This document shows positions 39,050 through 52,724 of a stretch of 64,000 nucleotides of DNA, piece after piece; the first letter of the stretch is position 1; the number at the start of each line of letters is the position of its first letter. The DNA lies in contig CAMDYG010000002.1 of the NCBI GenBank assembly GCA_945910225.1, positions 1 through 64,000 on the forward strand, in the 5' to 3' direction. The notes beneath the pieces are model-generated. The model had not been told where the DNA came from. It saw only the letters and a program-made list of their open reading frames with translations, and made no database searches. Origin of the DNA: an uncultured Eubacterium sp. GTDB lineage: Bacteria > Bacillota > Clostridia > Lachnospirales > Lachnospiraceae. Position numbers and translations under genes: made by a program.

Positions 39050-40291
39050 ATGGGAACTAAAGATGATGATAAAGAAAAGTATGCTTTGTATACAGAAAAA
39101 GTCGTGCTGCATCCTGCCAAGAAGTACAGATGGCTCATAAGGATAGGAAAGGTGCTGCTGTTTGCTGTGTCTGTTGTTATTGTTGCAACCGCATTTATGG
39201 TGTTCTTATATCCAAGAATACAGTCTTCTATTGAAGAGAAGAATAAGGATAAAGAGGTTGTTTATATCAAGAAGGATAATTATGTTTTTTCGGATGATGA
39301 GGAAACAGTTGATGCTGATATTCTGACAGAGAAAGATCTTAAGGATAATTATGAAGCGGCGATGGCAACATTAAGGACGAAGGTCGAGTCAGTTAAAAAG
39401 AGTATCGTTGCGGTTGATATAGAACAGCCGGTAACAGATATACCTTCAGTAGAAAAAAGCCAGACAGAAGTTGCGGGACTTGTTGTAGCTAATCTTAATG
39501 CCAAGTATCTTATTCTTACGAAATCAGATATATTAAAGAACAATCAGGGACTTGTTGTGAAGCTAAGTGATGATGAACAGATTGAGGCTGAGGTTGTATG
39601 TATAGATGATTCTATGGGGATAGGACTTGTGAGTATAAGTGAGGCACGTTTATCACAGGATGAAAAGAATGCATTATCAATAGCTGTACTGGATAATTCT
39701 TATATGGTACATCAGGGCGATATTGTAATAGTAACCGGAAGAATCTATGGATCTAATAATGCGATTGATTATGGAACAATAGCAGGCATAACTACACAGT
39801 ATGAAAAGGATAATGCATATGAGATATTTGAAACTAATGTTACAGTATCCAGTGATGGTTTTGGATTCCTCTTTAATTCAGAGGGAAGGGCGGTTGGAAT
39901 ATCCAGGAGTGCAGATTCTTCAACAATGCAGTTTATTGGAATATCAGATCTTAAAGCACCTATAGAGACAATGATCAATCATCATGGAATTATGTATTGT
40001 GGCATAACAGCACAGAATGTAACATCTGATCTGGCAGAAAAGTACAACCTTCCAAGCGGAGTATATGTTGCTGCTGTAGATATTGATTCACCTGCTTATT
40101 ATGCAGGTCTGCAGGCTGGAGATGTTATAGTTGGAATTAATGGACAAAGTATTTTGACAATTCAGCAGTTTAGTGAGAAACTATATCAGTGCTCTGATGG
40201 AGAAACTATGCTGGTAACAGCGAAACGTCAGGGCAAAGATGGCTATTCAGATGTAATATTTGGTGTAAATGTACAATTAAAGCCATTATAG
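39050..40291 (+). CDS. Membrane-anchored HtrA/DegP-like protein with PDZ domain and degenerate protease domain
   Basis: N-terminal TM anchor, trypsin-like fold pattern, PDZ GVYVAAVDIDSPAYYAGLQAGDVIVGINGQSI; catalytic motifs not conserved. Confidence 0.8.
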   Translation: MGTKDDDKEKYALYTEKVVLHPAKKYRWLIRIGKVLLFAVSVVIVATAFMVFLYPRIQSSIEEKNKDKEVVYIKKDNYVFSDDEETVDADILTEKDLKDNYEAAMATLRTKVESVKKSIVAVDIEQPVTDIPSVEKSQTEVAGLVVANLNAKYLILTKSDILKNNQGLVVKLSDDEQIEAEVVCIDDSMGIGLVSISEARLSQDEKNALSIAVLDNSYMVHQGDIVIVTGRIYGSNNAIDYGTIAGITTQYEKDNAYEIFETNVTVSSDGFGFLFNSEGRAVGISRSADSSTMQFIGISDLKAPIETMINHHGIMYCGITAQNVTSDLAEKYNLPSGVYVAAVDIDSPAYYAGLQAGDVIVGINGQSILTIQQFSEKLYQCSDGETMLVTAKRQGKDGYSDVIFGVNVQLKPL

Positions 40292-40317
40292 ATTATATGT
40301 ACCAGGATGGAGGAAGT

Positions 40318-41262
40318 ATGCGTTATATAGAGAGCCTTAAAGATGGCGAAAGAGTATCAGAAGTATATCTGTGCAAGTCTAAGTCGATTGCACTTACCAA
40401 GACAGGAAAGGAATATGGCAATGTTATTCTCATAGATAAGACAGGTCAGATTGATTCTAAGATATGGGATCTTAATTCCGGTGGAATTGCTGATTTTGAT
40501 GTTAATGACTACGTTGCTGTAACAGGACAGGTGACAAGCTATAATGGAGCCCTTCAGTTTAAGATTGAGAGGGTAAGGGTGGCATCTGAGGATGAATATA
40601 CGGCGTCAGATTATGTTCCATCGTCAAGATATAATATCGACGATATGTTTGCAGAGCTTATGACTTATGTTGAAAGCGTTAAGAATACATATATGAAGCA
40701 GTTATTATATGCTTTCTTTAAAGATGACACATTTGCTAAGAAATTCAAAGCTGTATCAGCAGCCAAGACAGTACATCATGGTTTTGCCGGCGGATTGTTA
40801 GAGCATAGTTTAAGTGTTACAAGATTATGTGACAAGATGAGCAGCAATTATGATTTCCTTAACAGAGACCTGCTTATAACATGTGCAATGCTTCATGATG
40901 TCGGAAAGGTTAAGGAATTATCTGAATTTCCTAAGAATGATTACACTGACGAAGGCAATTTCTTAGGTCATATTGTTATCGGATATGAGATGGTTATGGA
41001 GAAGGTAAAGCAGATAGAAGGATTTCCTGATATGCTTGCAATGCAGATTGGACACTGCATACTTTCACATCACGGAGAGCTTGAGTATGGCTCACCAAAG
41101 AAACCATCAATAGCAGAGGCTGTTGCATTGTCTATGGCTGATAATATGGATGCCAAGCTTGAGACATTAAGGGAGGCACTTGAAGCCAAGGATACTAACG
41201 ACTGGCTTGGTTATAACAGATGGCTTGATTCTAATATAAGAAGGACAACTAATGAGTTTTAA
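40318..41262 (+). CDS. OB-fold plus HD-domain 3'-5' exoribonuclease (YhaM-like)
   Basis: HHGFAGGLLEHSLSVTRLCD, AMLHDVGKVKEL, GHIVIGYEM; GGAGG RBS before 40318. Confidence 0.85.
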   Translation: MRYIESLKDGERVSEVYLCKSKSIALTKTGKEYGNVILIDKTGQIDSKIWDLNSGGIADFDVNDYVAVTGQVTSYNGALQFKIERVRVASEDEYTASDYVPSSRYNIDDMFAELMTYVESVKNTYMKQLLYAFFKDDTFAKKFKAVSAAKTVHHGFAGGLLEHSLSVTRLCDKMSSNYDFLNRDLLITCAMLHDVGKVKELSEFPKNDYTDEGNFLGHIVIGYEMVMEKVKQIEGFPDMLAMQIGHCILSHHGELEYGSPKKPSIAEAVALSMADNMDAKLETLREALEAKDTNDWLGYNRWLDSNIRRTTNEF

Positions 41263-42706
41263 GAAAGATGATAAAGTAACACTGGTAATTGATGACATAG
41301 GAACTGGAGGAGAGGGTATAGGCAAGGTTGACGGATATACCCTCTTTGTTAAGGATGCAATAATCGGAGATAAGATTGAAGCTAAGATTATTAAAGCTAA
41401 GAAAAATTACGGATATGCAAGACTTGAGAAGATTATTGAGGCTTCTCAAGACAGGATAACGCCAGAATGTCCTGTTGCAAGACAGTGTGGCGGCTGCCAG
41501 ATTCAGCAGATGAGCTATGAGGCACAGCTTAGATTCAAGGAAAAGCTGGTTGATGATAATCTTAAGCGTATCGGCAAGATAGAAGGCTATGAGTTTTTTC
41601 CGGCTATTGGAATGGATGATCCTTTCAGATACAGAAACAAAGCGCAGTATCCGGTTGGAACTGCTAAAGATGGAAGCATTGTGATGGGCTTCTATGCAGG
41701 AAGAACGCACTCTATTATTTCATGTACAGACTGCAAGATTGGTGCTGTCGAGAACCAGTATATTCTTGCTGTAATAAAGAGCTGGATGGAGCATAATGGA
41801 GTTGCACCATATGATGAGCAGACTGGAAGCGGGATTGTGCGCCATGTCCTTATAAGAACAGGATTTCATACTGATGAGATAATGGTCTGTCTTGTTATTA
41901 ACGGCACTAAGCTGTCTGACAAGTTAAAGGAATCGCTTGTAAAGTGCCTTACAGAAGTGTCACTTGATTCAGATATAAGTACAGACAAATGCATCAAATC
42001 AATTATGCTTAATTTCAACACGGAGAATACTAATGTCATTCTTGGCAGACAGTGCGAGACTCTGTGGGGAAAAAGCTATATAGAGGATTATATTGGTGAC
42101 ATTAAATATCAGATATCACCGCTTTCGTTCTTTCAGGTTAATCCAAGACAGACTGAGAAGCTGTACGGAAAAGCCCTTGAATACGCAGGACTTACAGGCA
42201 ATGAGACTGTATGGGACTTGTACTGTGGAATAGGAACAATATCTTTGTTTCTTGCTAAGAATGCAAGAAAGGTATATGGTGTTGAGATTGTTCCACAGGC
42301 TATAGAGGATGCCAGGAACAATGCGGCAATTAACGGAATTGATAATGCTGAATTCTTTGTCGGAAAGGCTGAGGATGTCGTACCACATTTTTATGAGGAA
42401 ATGGCACGTCTGGCAGCAGACACATCTGCAACCGAAACGCAGCGTGAGGAGGCAGGAAAGAGCATTACTCCTGATGTTGTGGTCGTTGATCCGCCAAGAA
42501 AAGGCTGTGAAGAGTCGCTTCTTGATACTATTGTCAGGATGAAGCCTGAGCGTATCGTGTATGTAAGCTGTGATTCGGCTACACTCGCTCGTGACTTAGG
42601 TCTCCTTGCAGCTAAGGGCTACAGAACTGTGAAGGTGCAGCCTGTAGATCAGTTCTCGCATACGGTGCATGTCGAATGCGTGTGTCTTTTGGTTCGGATG
42701 GAATAA
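41252..42706 (+). CDS. rlmD: 23S rRNA (uracil-C5)-methyltransferase (RlmD/RumA family)
   Basis: TRAM domain, CPVARQCGGCQIQQM Fe-S motif, VWDLYCGIGTISLFLA, DPPRKGCE, YVSCDSATLARDL. Confidence 0.9.
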   Translation: MSFKKDDKVTLVIDDIGTGGEGIGKVDGYTLFVKDAIIGDKIEAKIIKAKKNYGYARLEKIIEASQDRITPECPVARQCGGCQIQQMSYEAQLRFKEKLVDDNLKRIGKIEGYEFFPAIGMDDPFRYRNKAQYPVGTAKDGSIVMGFYAGRTHSIISCTDCKIGAVENQYILAVIKSWMEHNGVAPYDEQTGSGIVRHVLIRTGFHTDEIMVCLVINGTKLSDKLKESLVKCLTEVSLDSDISTDKCIKSIMLNFNTENTNVILGRQCETLWGKSYIEDYIGDIKYQISPLSFFQVNPRQTEKLYGKALEYAGLTGNETVWDLYCGIGTISLFLAKNARKVYGVEIVPQAIEDARNNAAINGIDNAEFFVGKAEDVVPHFYEEMARLAADTSATETQREEAGKSITPDVVVVDPPRKGCEESLLDTIVRMKPERIVYVSCDSATLARDLGLLAAKGYRTVKVQPVDQFSHTVHVECVCLLVRME

Positions 42707-42744
42707 TTTCATAAGCTTATATGGAGTATATATGAAGTATATAT

Positions 42745-42795
42745 GGAGCGTGTCAGCCCGAAATGTTTTATAGATGGGTTGGTACGCTCCTTTTT
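42745..42795 (+). terminator. Terminator after rlmD-like gene
   Basis: GGAGCGTGTCAGCCC...GGGTTGGTACGCTCCTTTTT. Confidence 0.8.
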
Positions 42796-43088
42796 GGACG
42801 TCTGCTGTGCTACGCGCTGTTGTAACGTCCAAATCCGCAGTGTGGAAAGAGCGAAAAGAAGAAAATTAACAATTTAGAAACAATTCTCTAACACAAGATA
42901 AACTTAAATATCCTATGCTAAGTGCAAAGTAACTGGCATAAGATTTTTGAGTGAGAGGATGTTTGGAATGGATCAATTGTATAAGTTCGTAAAAAAATTC
43001 TTTTTTCTTATACCTGTAAAAACAGTCATAATACTGTAATTACTTCTCGTGCGTGTACTATGACTACTACGTGGACACTACACGAGTT

Positions 43089-43955
43089 TTATATTTCCGA
43101 CTTTCTGGTTTTTCGATAATCTCTAGGAGAGTTCCCCTTCAACTTATGAAATAATCGGCTGAAATATAGCTGGTTATCATATCCCACAATTTTTGATATT
43201 TCATTAATAGAATAATTTGTTGCTTCTAGTAGAACCTGTGCGTTGTTGACACGGAGCGCAACAATAAACTGCATAGGAGTAGAACCTGTGAACTTCTTGA
43301 AGTTTCTTATGAACCAACTGACGCTCATCCCCTTGGATGTCGCATACTCTTCTATATTGATATCACGGTTATAATTTTCGTTAAAATATGTCACGGCGGT
43401 ATCCATCTCGTGGTTGAGATATTCATTTTTTAAAACATGCTCTTTGGTAAGCTCACGTTGGAATATGATCAGAAGATGACGGAGCAATAATGTGAGCATT
43501 TCTTCGTAGTTATCCTGACAACGTTGTAATTCTATAATAATTCTCTTAAATACACGCTCATATTCCATGGATGTGCCAACTGGGAATATTCTCTCGTTAT
43601 CTGGGAAACCATATTTTCTTAAGATATTTTTCACATCACTTCCAGTAAAATGAATCCAGTAGACTTCTGTCTTATCTTCCCCATAGTATTCATATTTCTG
43701 AAGCTCTTTTGGGCGGAATATGACAATGTTACCAGCGGGAACAATTGTTTCGTTATCAACAGTATCAAAATGAAAATGTCCGCATCCGGCTGCAATATAT
43801 ATAATCTGAAAATCAACACGTCCTCTTGGACGATAGGTTGGCATCTTTGTGGGCTCGGACAAACGATAGATTCCGCAGCTACCCACAATCAGTGGCCGAC
43901 TTTTATCCTTAAAATCCATATGTGAATGGTTCAAATAACCAGTGTTCATGTACAT
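43089..43955 (-). CDS. AraC-family regulator, divergent from lacZ
   Basis: N-terminal cupin-like domain and C-terminal AraC HTH (EISKIVGYDNQLYFSRLFHKLKGNSPRDYRK). Confidence 0.9.
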   Translation of the reverse strand: MYMNTGYLNHSHMDFKDKSRPLIVGSCGIYRLSEPTKMPTYRPRGRVDFQIIYIAAGCGHFHFDTVDNETIVPAGNIVIFRPKELQKYEYYGEDKTEVYWIHFTGSDVKNILRKYGFPDNERIFPVGTSMEYERVFKRIIIELQRCQDNYEEMLTLLLRHLLIIFQRELTKEHVLKNEYLNHEMDTAVTYFNENYNRDINIEEYATSKGMSVSWFIRNFKKFTGSTPMQFIVALRVNNAQVLLEATNYSINEISKIVGYDNQLYFSRLFHKLKGNSPRDYRKTRKSEI

Positions 43956-44109
43956 AGGGCAGCACTCCTTTTCTGATTGATGGGATTATTGTATCATTTT
44001 GTGCATATTTTGTCCATTCTAGTTTATAGACATAAGAACTGGATTAAGGTAACATAAATTTAACAAAAGCGAGAAGGAAAAAAGCATACAGTAAGGAGAA
44101 AATAGTTAG

Positions 44110-47208
<3,099 letters not shown>

Positions 47209-47375
47209 TAATGTAACTCATTGACACAGCATTTCCCTAAATATTGCCATATAAGTCCGGACATATGGTGATACTTGGGATACAAAAGAACAAAAGTAAA
47301 ACATTTAGAATAATATAGGCATCAGACTGTTCGACACATGAAATTCTAAACCTAATTAAGATGAGGAGTGATTCT

Positions 47376-48770
47376 ATGGAAGAAAAAAAGTATCTAAAAT
47401 GGTATAACAAAGTCGGATACGGATCCGGCGATATAGCGGGAAATGTAGTATATGCATTTTTGACATCATTTGTGATGATTTATCTGACAGATTCTGTTGG
47501 ACTCGCAGCAGGTATAGTTGGTACGCTGATAGCACTTTCTAAGCTGTTTGATGGATTTACAGACATATTCTTTGGCTCGATGATAGATAAGACGCACAGT
47601 AAGCTGGGCAAGGCAAAGCCATGGATGCTTTATGGTTACATTGGTTGTGCAATTACGCTGGTATGTTGTTTTGCTGTTCCTACAAGCTGGGGAAATACAG
47701 CAAAATATGCATGGTTCTTTATTGCATACACATTGTTAAATGGAGTGTTCTATACAGCAAATAATATTGCATATTCCGCATTGACTTCTTTGATTACAAA
47801 GAACAGCAAAGAGCGTGTGCAGATGGGATCTTGTCGTTTCATTTTTGCATTTTCTACAAGCCTCTTGATTCAATCTGTAACCGTAAAATTTGTTGATTAT
47901 TGTGGTGGGGATGCGGCAGCATGGAGAACTGTAGCAATTATCTATGCAATTATCGGTCTGATTGTAAATACAATCTCAGCACTCTCTGTAAAAGAACTTC
48001 CAGAGGAGGAGCTTAACGAGGGAGAAGTTAAGGGCGATGAAGAAAAGTATGGATTGGTTCAGGCATTTAAGCTGCTTGTAAAGAACAAGTATTATATGAT
48101 GATCTGTGGAACTTATATTTTACAGCAGCTCTACAGTGCTATGATTGGTGCCGGTATCTACTATATGACATGGGTGCTGAAGAATAAAAACCTCTTTGGT
48201 CAGTTCGCCTGGGCTGTGAATATCCCACTTATTATAGCTCTTATCTTTACTCCGACACTCGTTGGTAAATGGAAGGGTATGTACAAGTTGAATCTTAGGG
48301 GATATATCATTGCCGTTATTGGTAGAGCGTTGGTTGTTGTAGCAGGATATATGGGAAGTATTCCTCTTATGCTGGCATTTACAGCCCTTGCAGCCCTTGG
48401 ACAGGGACCATGGCAGGGAGATATGAACGCAGTGATTGCATCTTGTTCAGAGTATACTTATCTGACACAGGGAAAGAGAATTGATGGAACTATGTATTCT
48501 TGTACATCACTTGGTGTAAAGATTGGTGGAGGAATTGGAACTGCAGTATGTGGCTGGTTATTAGAACTTAGTGGTTATGTCGGAACAAATGCAACACAGC
48601 CGCAGTCAGCACTTGATATGATGCAGTTTATGTATTTATGGTTGCCATTGATATTTGATGTGTTAATTATGATTGTTCTTTCCAGAATGAACGTAGAAGC
48701 TGCAAATGAAAAATTAAAAGCTGAAAAGGGAATTAAGTCTGATGAAGTAACAGACGCAATAGAGTATTAA
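47376..48770 (+). CDS. GPH-family glycoside/cation symporter
   Basis: KVGYGSGDIAGNVVYAFLTSFVMIYLTDSVGL, GSMIDKTHSKLGKAKPWMLYG. Confidence 0.9.
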   Translation: MEEKKYLKWYNKVGYGSGDIAGNVVYAFLTSFVMIYLTDSVGLAAGIVGTLIALSKLFDGFTDIFFGSMIDKTHSKLGKAKPWMLYGYIGCAITLVCCFAVPTSWGNTAKYAWFFIAYTLLNGVFYTANNIAYSALTSLITKNSKERVQMGSCRFIFAFSTSLLIQSVTVKFVDYCGGDAAAWRTVAIIYAIIGLIVNTISALSVKELPEEELNEGEVKGDEEKYGLVQAFKLLVKNKYYMMICGTYILQQLYSAMIGAGIYYMTWVLKNKNLFGQFAWAVNIPLIIALIFTPTLVGKWKGMYKLNLRGYIIAVIGRALVVVAGYMGSIPLMLAFTALAALGQGPWQGDMNAVIASCSEYTYLTQGKRIDGTMYSCTSLGVKIGGGIGTAVCGWLLELSGYVGTNATQPQSALDMMQFMYLWLPLIFDVLIMIVLSRMNVEAANEKLKAEKGIKSDEVTDAIEY

Positions 48771-48851
48771 GGTTTATATGTAATGAAAAGCAGTGTCTAA
48801 TTGAACATCCGAGAAAGGCAATGCTTTTTGTGCAAGAAGGAGGTGTATATT

Positions 48852-50132
48852 TTGAAGGCGAACACAATAATAGAGATGATTAACGGGAGAATGTGTGATG
48901 ATGTATTGACTGATATTTATGTGGACAAAGACAAACTTCCATATGAAAGAAAACGATATATAGAAGCCATTGAACAGTATATTACACGATTCGGCGATGA
49001 TGATGTTTGGATATATAGTGCTCCGGGCAGAAGTGAGATTGGAGGAAATCATACGGATCATCAGCATGGGGAGGTTTTGGCTGCATCTATTAACCATGAT
49101 GCTATCGCTGTTGCAAAAAAATTAGACGATCAAGTAGTCCGTATTGTATCGGATGGTTATAATAATCTGATTGCGATTCATTTGGATGACTTAGATAAGA
49201 AAGATAAAGAAGAAGGAAGCACCCATGCATTGATTCGTGGCGTATTAGCAAAGACAAAAGAGAATGGGCATACAATCGGTGGATTTCAGGCATATATTAC
49301 CAGCGATGTGCTGATTGGAGCAGGGTTATCTTCCTCGGCAGCATTTGAAACTCTGATTGGAACTATCTTATCCTACATGTACAATCAAGGCAATATATCA
49401 GCGATTGAGATTGCTATGATTGGACAGTACGCAGAGAATGTGTACTTTGGAAAACCATGTGGATTGATGGATCAGATGGCTTGCTCGGTTGGAAGTCTGG
49501 TGCATATCAATTTTGAGAATTCTCAAAAACCAGAGGTGGAGCGTGTTGAATTTGATCTTGATGTACATGGATATAGTTTATGTATTACAGATACCAAGTG
49601 TTCTCATGCAGATCTTACACCGGACTATGCAGCAATACCGATGGAGATGAAACAGGCGGCAGCATGTTTCGGTAAAGAAGTATTAGGAGAAGTATCAAAG
49701 AAAGAAATCCTTAGTAATTTATCTAAGATACGTGCAGAGGCAGGAGATAGGGCGGCACTTCGTGCTTTACATTTTATATGTGAGAATGAACGGGTACAAA
49801 AGGAAGTAGATGCTTTAAAGAAAGACAACTTTTCAGAGTTCCTTTTATTGGTAAAGAGATCGGGAGATTCATCCTTTAAGTATCTTCAAAACGTATTTAC
49901 ATGTCATGATGTCAGCCATCAGAATATATCGGTAGCACTGGCGGTGAGTGAAATCCTATTGGAAGATAAAGGCGTATGCCGAGTGCACGGAGGGGGTTTC
50001 GCAGGAACAATTCAGGCGTTTGTTCCAAACGAGCTTGTGGAACATTACAAGACTGGGATGGAAGAAGTGTTTGGAAGCGGAGCTTGCGATGTGTTGAAGA
50101 TTCGTAAGTATGGTGGCATTAAGGTAATTTAG
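48852..50132 (+). CDS. galK: Galactokinase
   Basis: SAPGRSEIGGNHTDHQHGEVLAA, GAGLSSSAAFE, CRVHGGGFAGTIQAF; TTG start after AGGAGG RBS. Confidence 0.92.
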   Translation: MKANTIIEMINGRMCDDVLTDIYVDKDKLPYERKRYIEAIEQYITRFGDDDVWIYSAPGRSEIGGNHTDHQHGEVLAASINHDAIAVAKKLDDQVVRIVSDGYNNLIAIHLDDLDKKDKEEGSTHALIRGVLAKTKENGHTIGGFQAYITSDVLIGAGLSSSAAFETLIGTILSYMYNQGNISAIEIAMIGQYAENVYFGKPCGLMDQMACSVGSLVHINFENSQKPEVERVEFDLDVHGYSLCITDTKCSHADLTPDYAAIPMEMKQAAACFGKEVLGEVSKKEILSNLSKIRAEAGDRAALRALHFICENERVQKEVDALKKDNFSEFLLLVKRSGDSSFKYLQNVFTCHDVSHQNISVALAVSEILLEDKGVCRVHGGGFAGTIQAFVPNELVEHYKTGMEEVFGSGACDVLKIRKYGGIKVI

Positions 50133-50159
50133 GATTACGATGGATTGGAGAAATGTGTG

Positions 50160-51650
50160 ATGATTAATCATTTGATTAACGAACTGGTAAATTATGGATT
50201 GAAAAACGGTCTGATTGATCTTGCAGATGAGGTCTATGTAACAAATTCATTGTTGGAGTTGTTTGGATTAAATGACTATGTGGCATCAGAAGAAGATGTA
50301 GAGCCGAGAAAACTGCACCTGATCTTAGAGGATATGATTGCATATGCTATTGCAAATGGAGTCATGAAAGATGATACGAATGCGCAGAGAGATCTCTTTG
50401 ATACAAAAGTTATGGGAGTTTTGACACCAGCTCCGTCAACTGTTCGCAGAAAATTTGCTGAAAAATATGAAAATTCACCTAAACATGCAACTCAGTTTTA
50501 TTATCAGTTCAGCAAGATAACAAATTACATCCGTGTAGATCGTATTGAGAAGGATGAAAAGTGGACGACAGAAACAGATTTTGGAACGATGGATATAACT
50601 ATAAATCTGTCAAAGCCGGAGAAAGATCCTAGAGATATTATAAAGGCGGGAATGACAAAGAAGTCTGGATATCCTGCATGTTTGCTTTGTCGGGAAAATG
50701 AGGGCTATGCAGGACATATTATGCATCCTGCAAGACAGAATCATAGAATTATTCCACTTACATTGTGTGAGGAAGATTATTACCTGCAATATTCACCGTA
50801 TGTTTATTACAATGAGCATTGTATTATTTTTAATTATAATCATATACCAATGGTGATTAACAAGGCAACATTTGGTAAGCTGTTGGATTTCGTAAGACAG
50901 TTTCCGCATTATACATTAGGTTCAAATGCAGATTTGCCGATTGTAGGAGGATCAATTTTAAGCCATGATCATTTTCAGGGTGGTGGCTATGTATTTGCAA
51001 TGGCAAAGGCACCATATGAATCTGAAGTTGTTTTGGACGGATATCCCAATGTTCATGCCGGAATCGTGAAATGGCCGATGTCTGTGATACGATTGCAAGG
51101 AAGAGAGATAAATGAGCTTGTGGATGCGGCGAATCATATTTTAGAAAAGTGGAGAGGCTATTCGGATCCGGAGGCATATATATTTAGCGAGACAGACGGC
51201 GTTCCGCATAATACCATCACACCAATAGCAAGAAAGCGTGGAGACCTGTATGAGCTTGATCTTGTGCTTAGAAACAATATTACCACAGAGGAGTGCCCGA
51301 TGGGACTTTATCATCCGCACGCACAGTATCATCATATAAAGAAAGAAAATATTGGTCTGATTGAGGTTATGGGACATGCGGTGCTACCAGCGAGATTGAA
51401 AAAAGAAATGTCAGACTTGGAGCGGGCAATCTTGAGTGGAGAAGATCTAAGGCAGAATGAAGCTATGGCTTCTCACGCAGACTGGGCAGAGGAATGGATT
51501 CCTAAGTATGACATTACATCGGAGAATATTCATTCTATCGTGCAAAAGGAAATCGGAATTGTCTTTACAAAGGTTTTAGAGGATGCAGGCGTTTATAAAA
51601 GGACACCAGATGGAATTGCAGCATTCAATAGATTTATTGATGATTTATAA
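50160..51650 (+). CDS. galT: UDP-glucose--hexose-1-phosphate uridylyltransferase (Firmicute-type GalT)
   Basis: GGSILSHDHFQGGGYVFAMAKAPYE, CLLCRENEGYAGH. Confidence 0.92.
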   Translation: MINHLINELVNYGLKNGLIDLADEVYVTNSLLELFGLNDYVASEEDVEPRKLHLILEDMIAYAIANGVMKDDTNAQRDLFDTKVMGVLTPAPSTVRRKFAEKYENSPKHATQFYYQFSKITNYIRVDRIEKDEKWTTETDFGTMDITINLSKPEKDPRDIIKAGMTKKSGYPACLLCRENEGYAGHIMHPARQNHRIIPLTLCEEDYYLQYSPYVYYNEHCIIFNYNHIPMVINKATFGKLLDFVRQFPHYTLGSNADLPIVGGSILSHDHFQGGGYVFAMAKAPYESEVVLDGYPNVHAGIVKWPMSVIRLQGREINELVDAANHILEKWRGYSDPEAYIFSETDGVPHNTITPIARKRGDLYELDLVLRNNITTEECPMGLYHPHAQYHHIKKENIGLIEVMGHAVLPARLKKEMSDLERAILSGEDLRQNEAMASHADWAEEWIPKYDITSENIHSIVQKEIGIVFTKVLEDAGVYKRTPDGIAAFNRFIDDL

Positions 51651-51713
51651 AAAGAATCATTTCATTTATGCGAAATGGTCTGCAAACTAGGTATTCAGTT
51701 TTAACAAAGCAGT

Positions 51714-51774
51714 CCTTTTAGTATTTTATGCATGATATACATGTTCAAAGTAATCAGCGTAGAATACTAAAAGG
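51714..51774. terminator. Hairpin with perfect 12-bp arms downstream of galT
   Basis: CCTTTTAGTATT...AATACTAAAAGG, about 37-nt spacer. Confidence 0.45.
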
Positions 51775-51914
51775 TTGTTCATATAATTCTTAAACTTGTT
51801 CATTTGGAAGTTCTCCTTTCCTTATTTACAAGCTGATTATAGAATGAATACAATGAGATTGCTTGCCAAATCGAAAGAAAAAGTAGACAAATCTTGCAAA
51901 GGGGGGCGTAACCA

Positions 51915-52715
51915 ATGCATTTATCATTTATTGATACAAAAGAAGAAATATTAACTTTAAAAAGAAAATCGAAGCATGTCGCTCCGCATTTACATAATGC
52001 ATTGGAGATTGTATGTGTGACAAATGGAACACTGGAGCTTGGAGTTGGTCAAGAGTTATATCACATGGAAAAGGGAGATATCGGCTTTGTATTTTCGGAT
52101 ATTATCCATCATTATCAGATTTTCTCGCCGGGAGTGAATAAGGCAGTTTACATTATTTCTCCACCGTTTGCGATTGGAAAATATGCTGAAATTATACAGA
52201 CGATGGCACCGGATTACCCTATTATAAAGGCAGAGATGGTGGAGCCAGAAGTATACCGGGCAATTAATGCCATCTTAGATACAGATCACATGGATATAGC
52301 AGTTATACAGGCATATCTGCAGATTGTGATTGCAAGATGCATTGGAAAGCTGAAACTGGTCGAGAAAGGAGATGTGGGAAGTAAAGATCTTGTCTATCAG
52401 GCAGTATCGTACGTGTCTGGTAATTTTAGGAAGAATTTCTCGCTAGATGATATGGCAAGAGATTTGGGAGTGAGCAAGTATGTTTTATCACGAACATTCT
52501 CCAAAACATTCCATCGAAATTTCAATCAATATCTGAATGATGCAAGACTAAATTATGCTTGCTATCGTTTGGAAAATACCAGTGATGCCATTACAAATAT
52601 ATGCTATGATAGCGGATTTGAAAGTCAGAGAACATTCAATCGGGTATTTAAGGAACGATACAAAGTTACACCAAGCGAATACCGAAATACAAGCCATACA
52701 GATATATTATCGTAA
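51915..52715 (+). CDS. AraC-family regulator
   Basis: Cupin N-terminus; C-terminal HTH AITNICYDSGFESQRTFNRVFKERYKVTPSEYR. Confidence 0.9.
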   Translation: MHLSFIDTKEEILTLKRKSKHVAPHLHNALEIVCVTNGTLELGVGQELYHMEKGDIGFVFSDIIHHYQIFSPGVNKAVYIISPPFAIGKYAEIIQTMAPDYPIIKAEMVEPEVYRAINAILDTDHMDIAVIQAYLQIVIARCIGKLKLVEKGDVGSKDLVYQAVSYVSGNFRKNFSLDDMARDLGVSKYVLSRTFSKTFHRNFNQYLNDARLNYACYRLENTSDAITNICYDSGFESQRTFNRVFKERYKVTPSEYRNTSHTDILS

Positions 52716-52724
52716 TTATCAAAC

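Noticed and set aside
42794-42833. TTGGACGT...ACGTCCAA inverted repeat considered as a mobile element end
   Set aside because: Short, single, adjacent to a terminator and with no transposase nearby; probably just a second hairpin.
42968-43039. 23-codon ORF MDQLYKFVKKFFFLIPVKTVIIL
   Set aside because: Weak RBS and no other support; too short to call from sequence alone.
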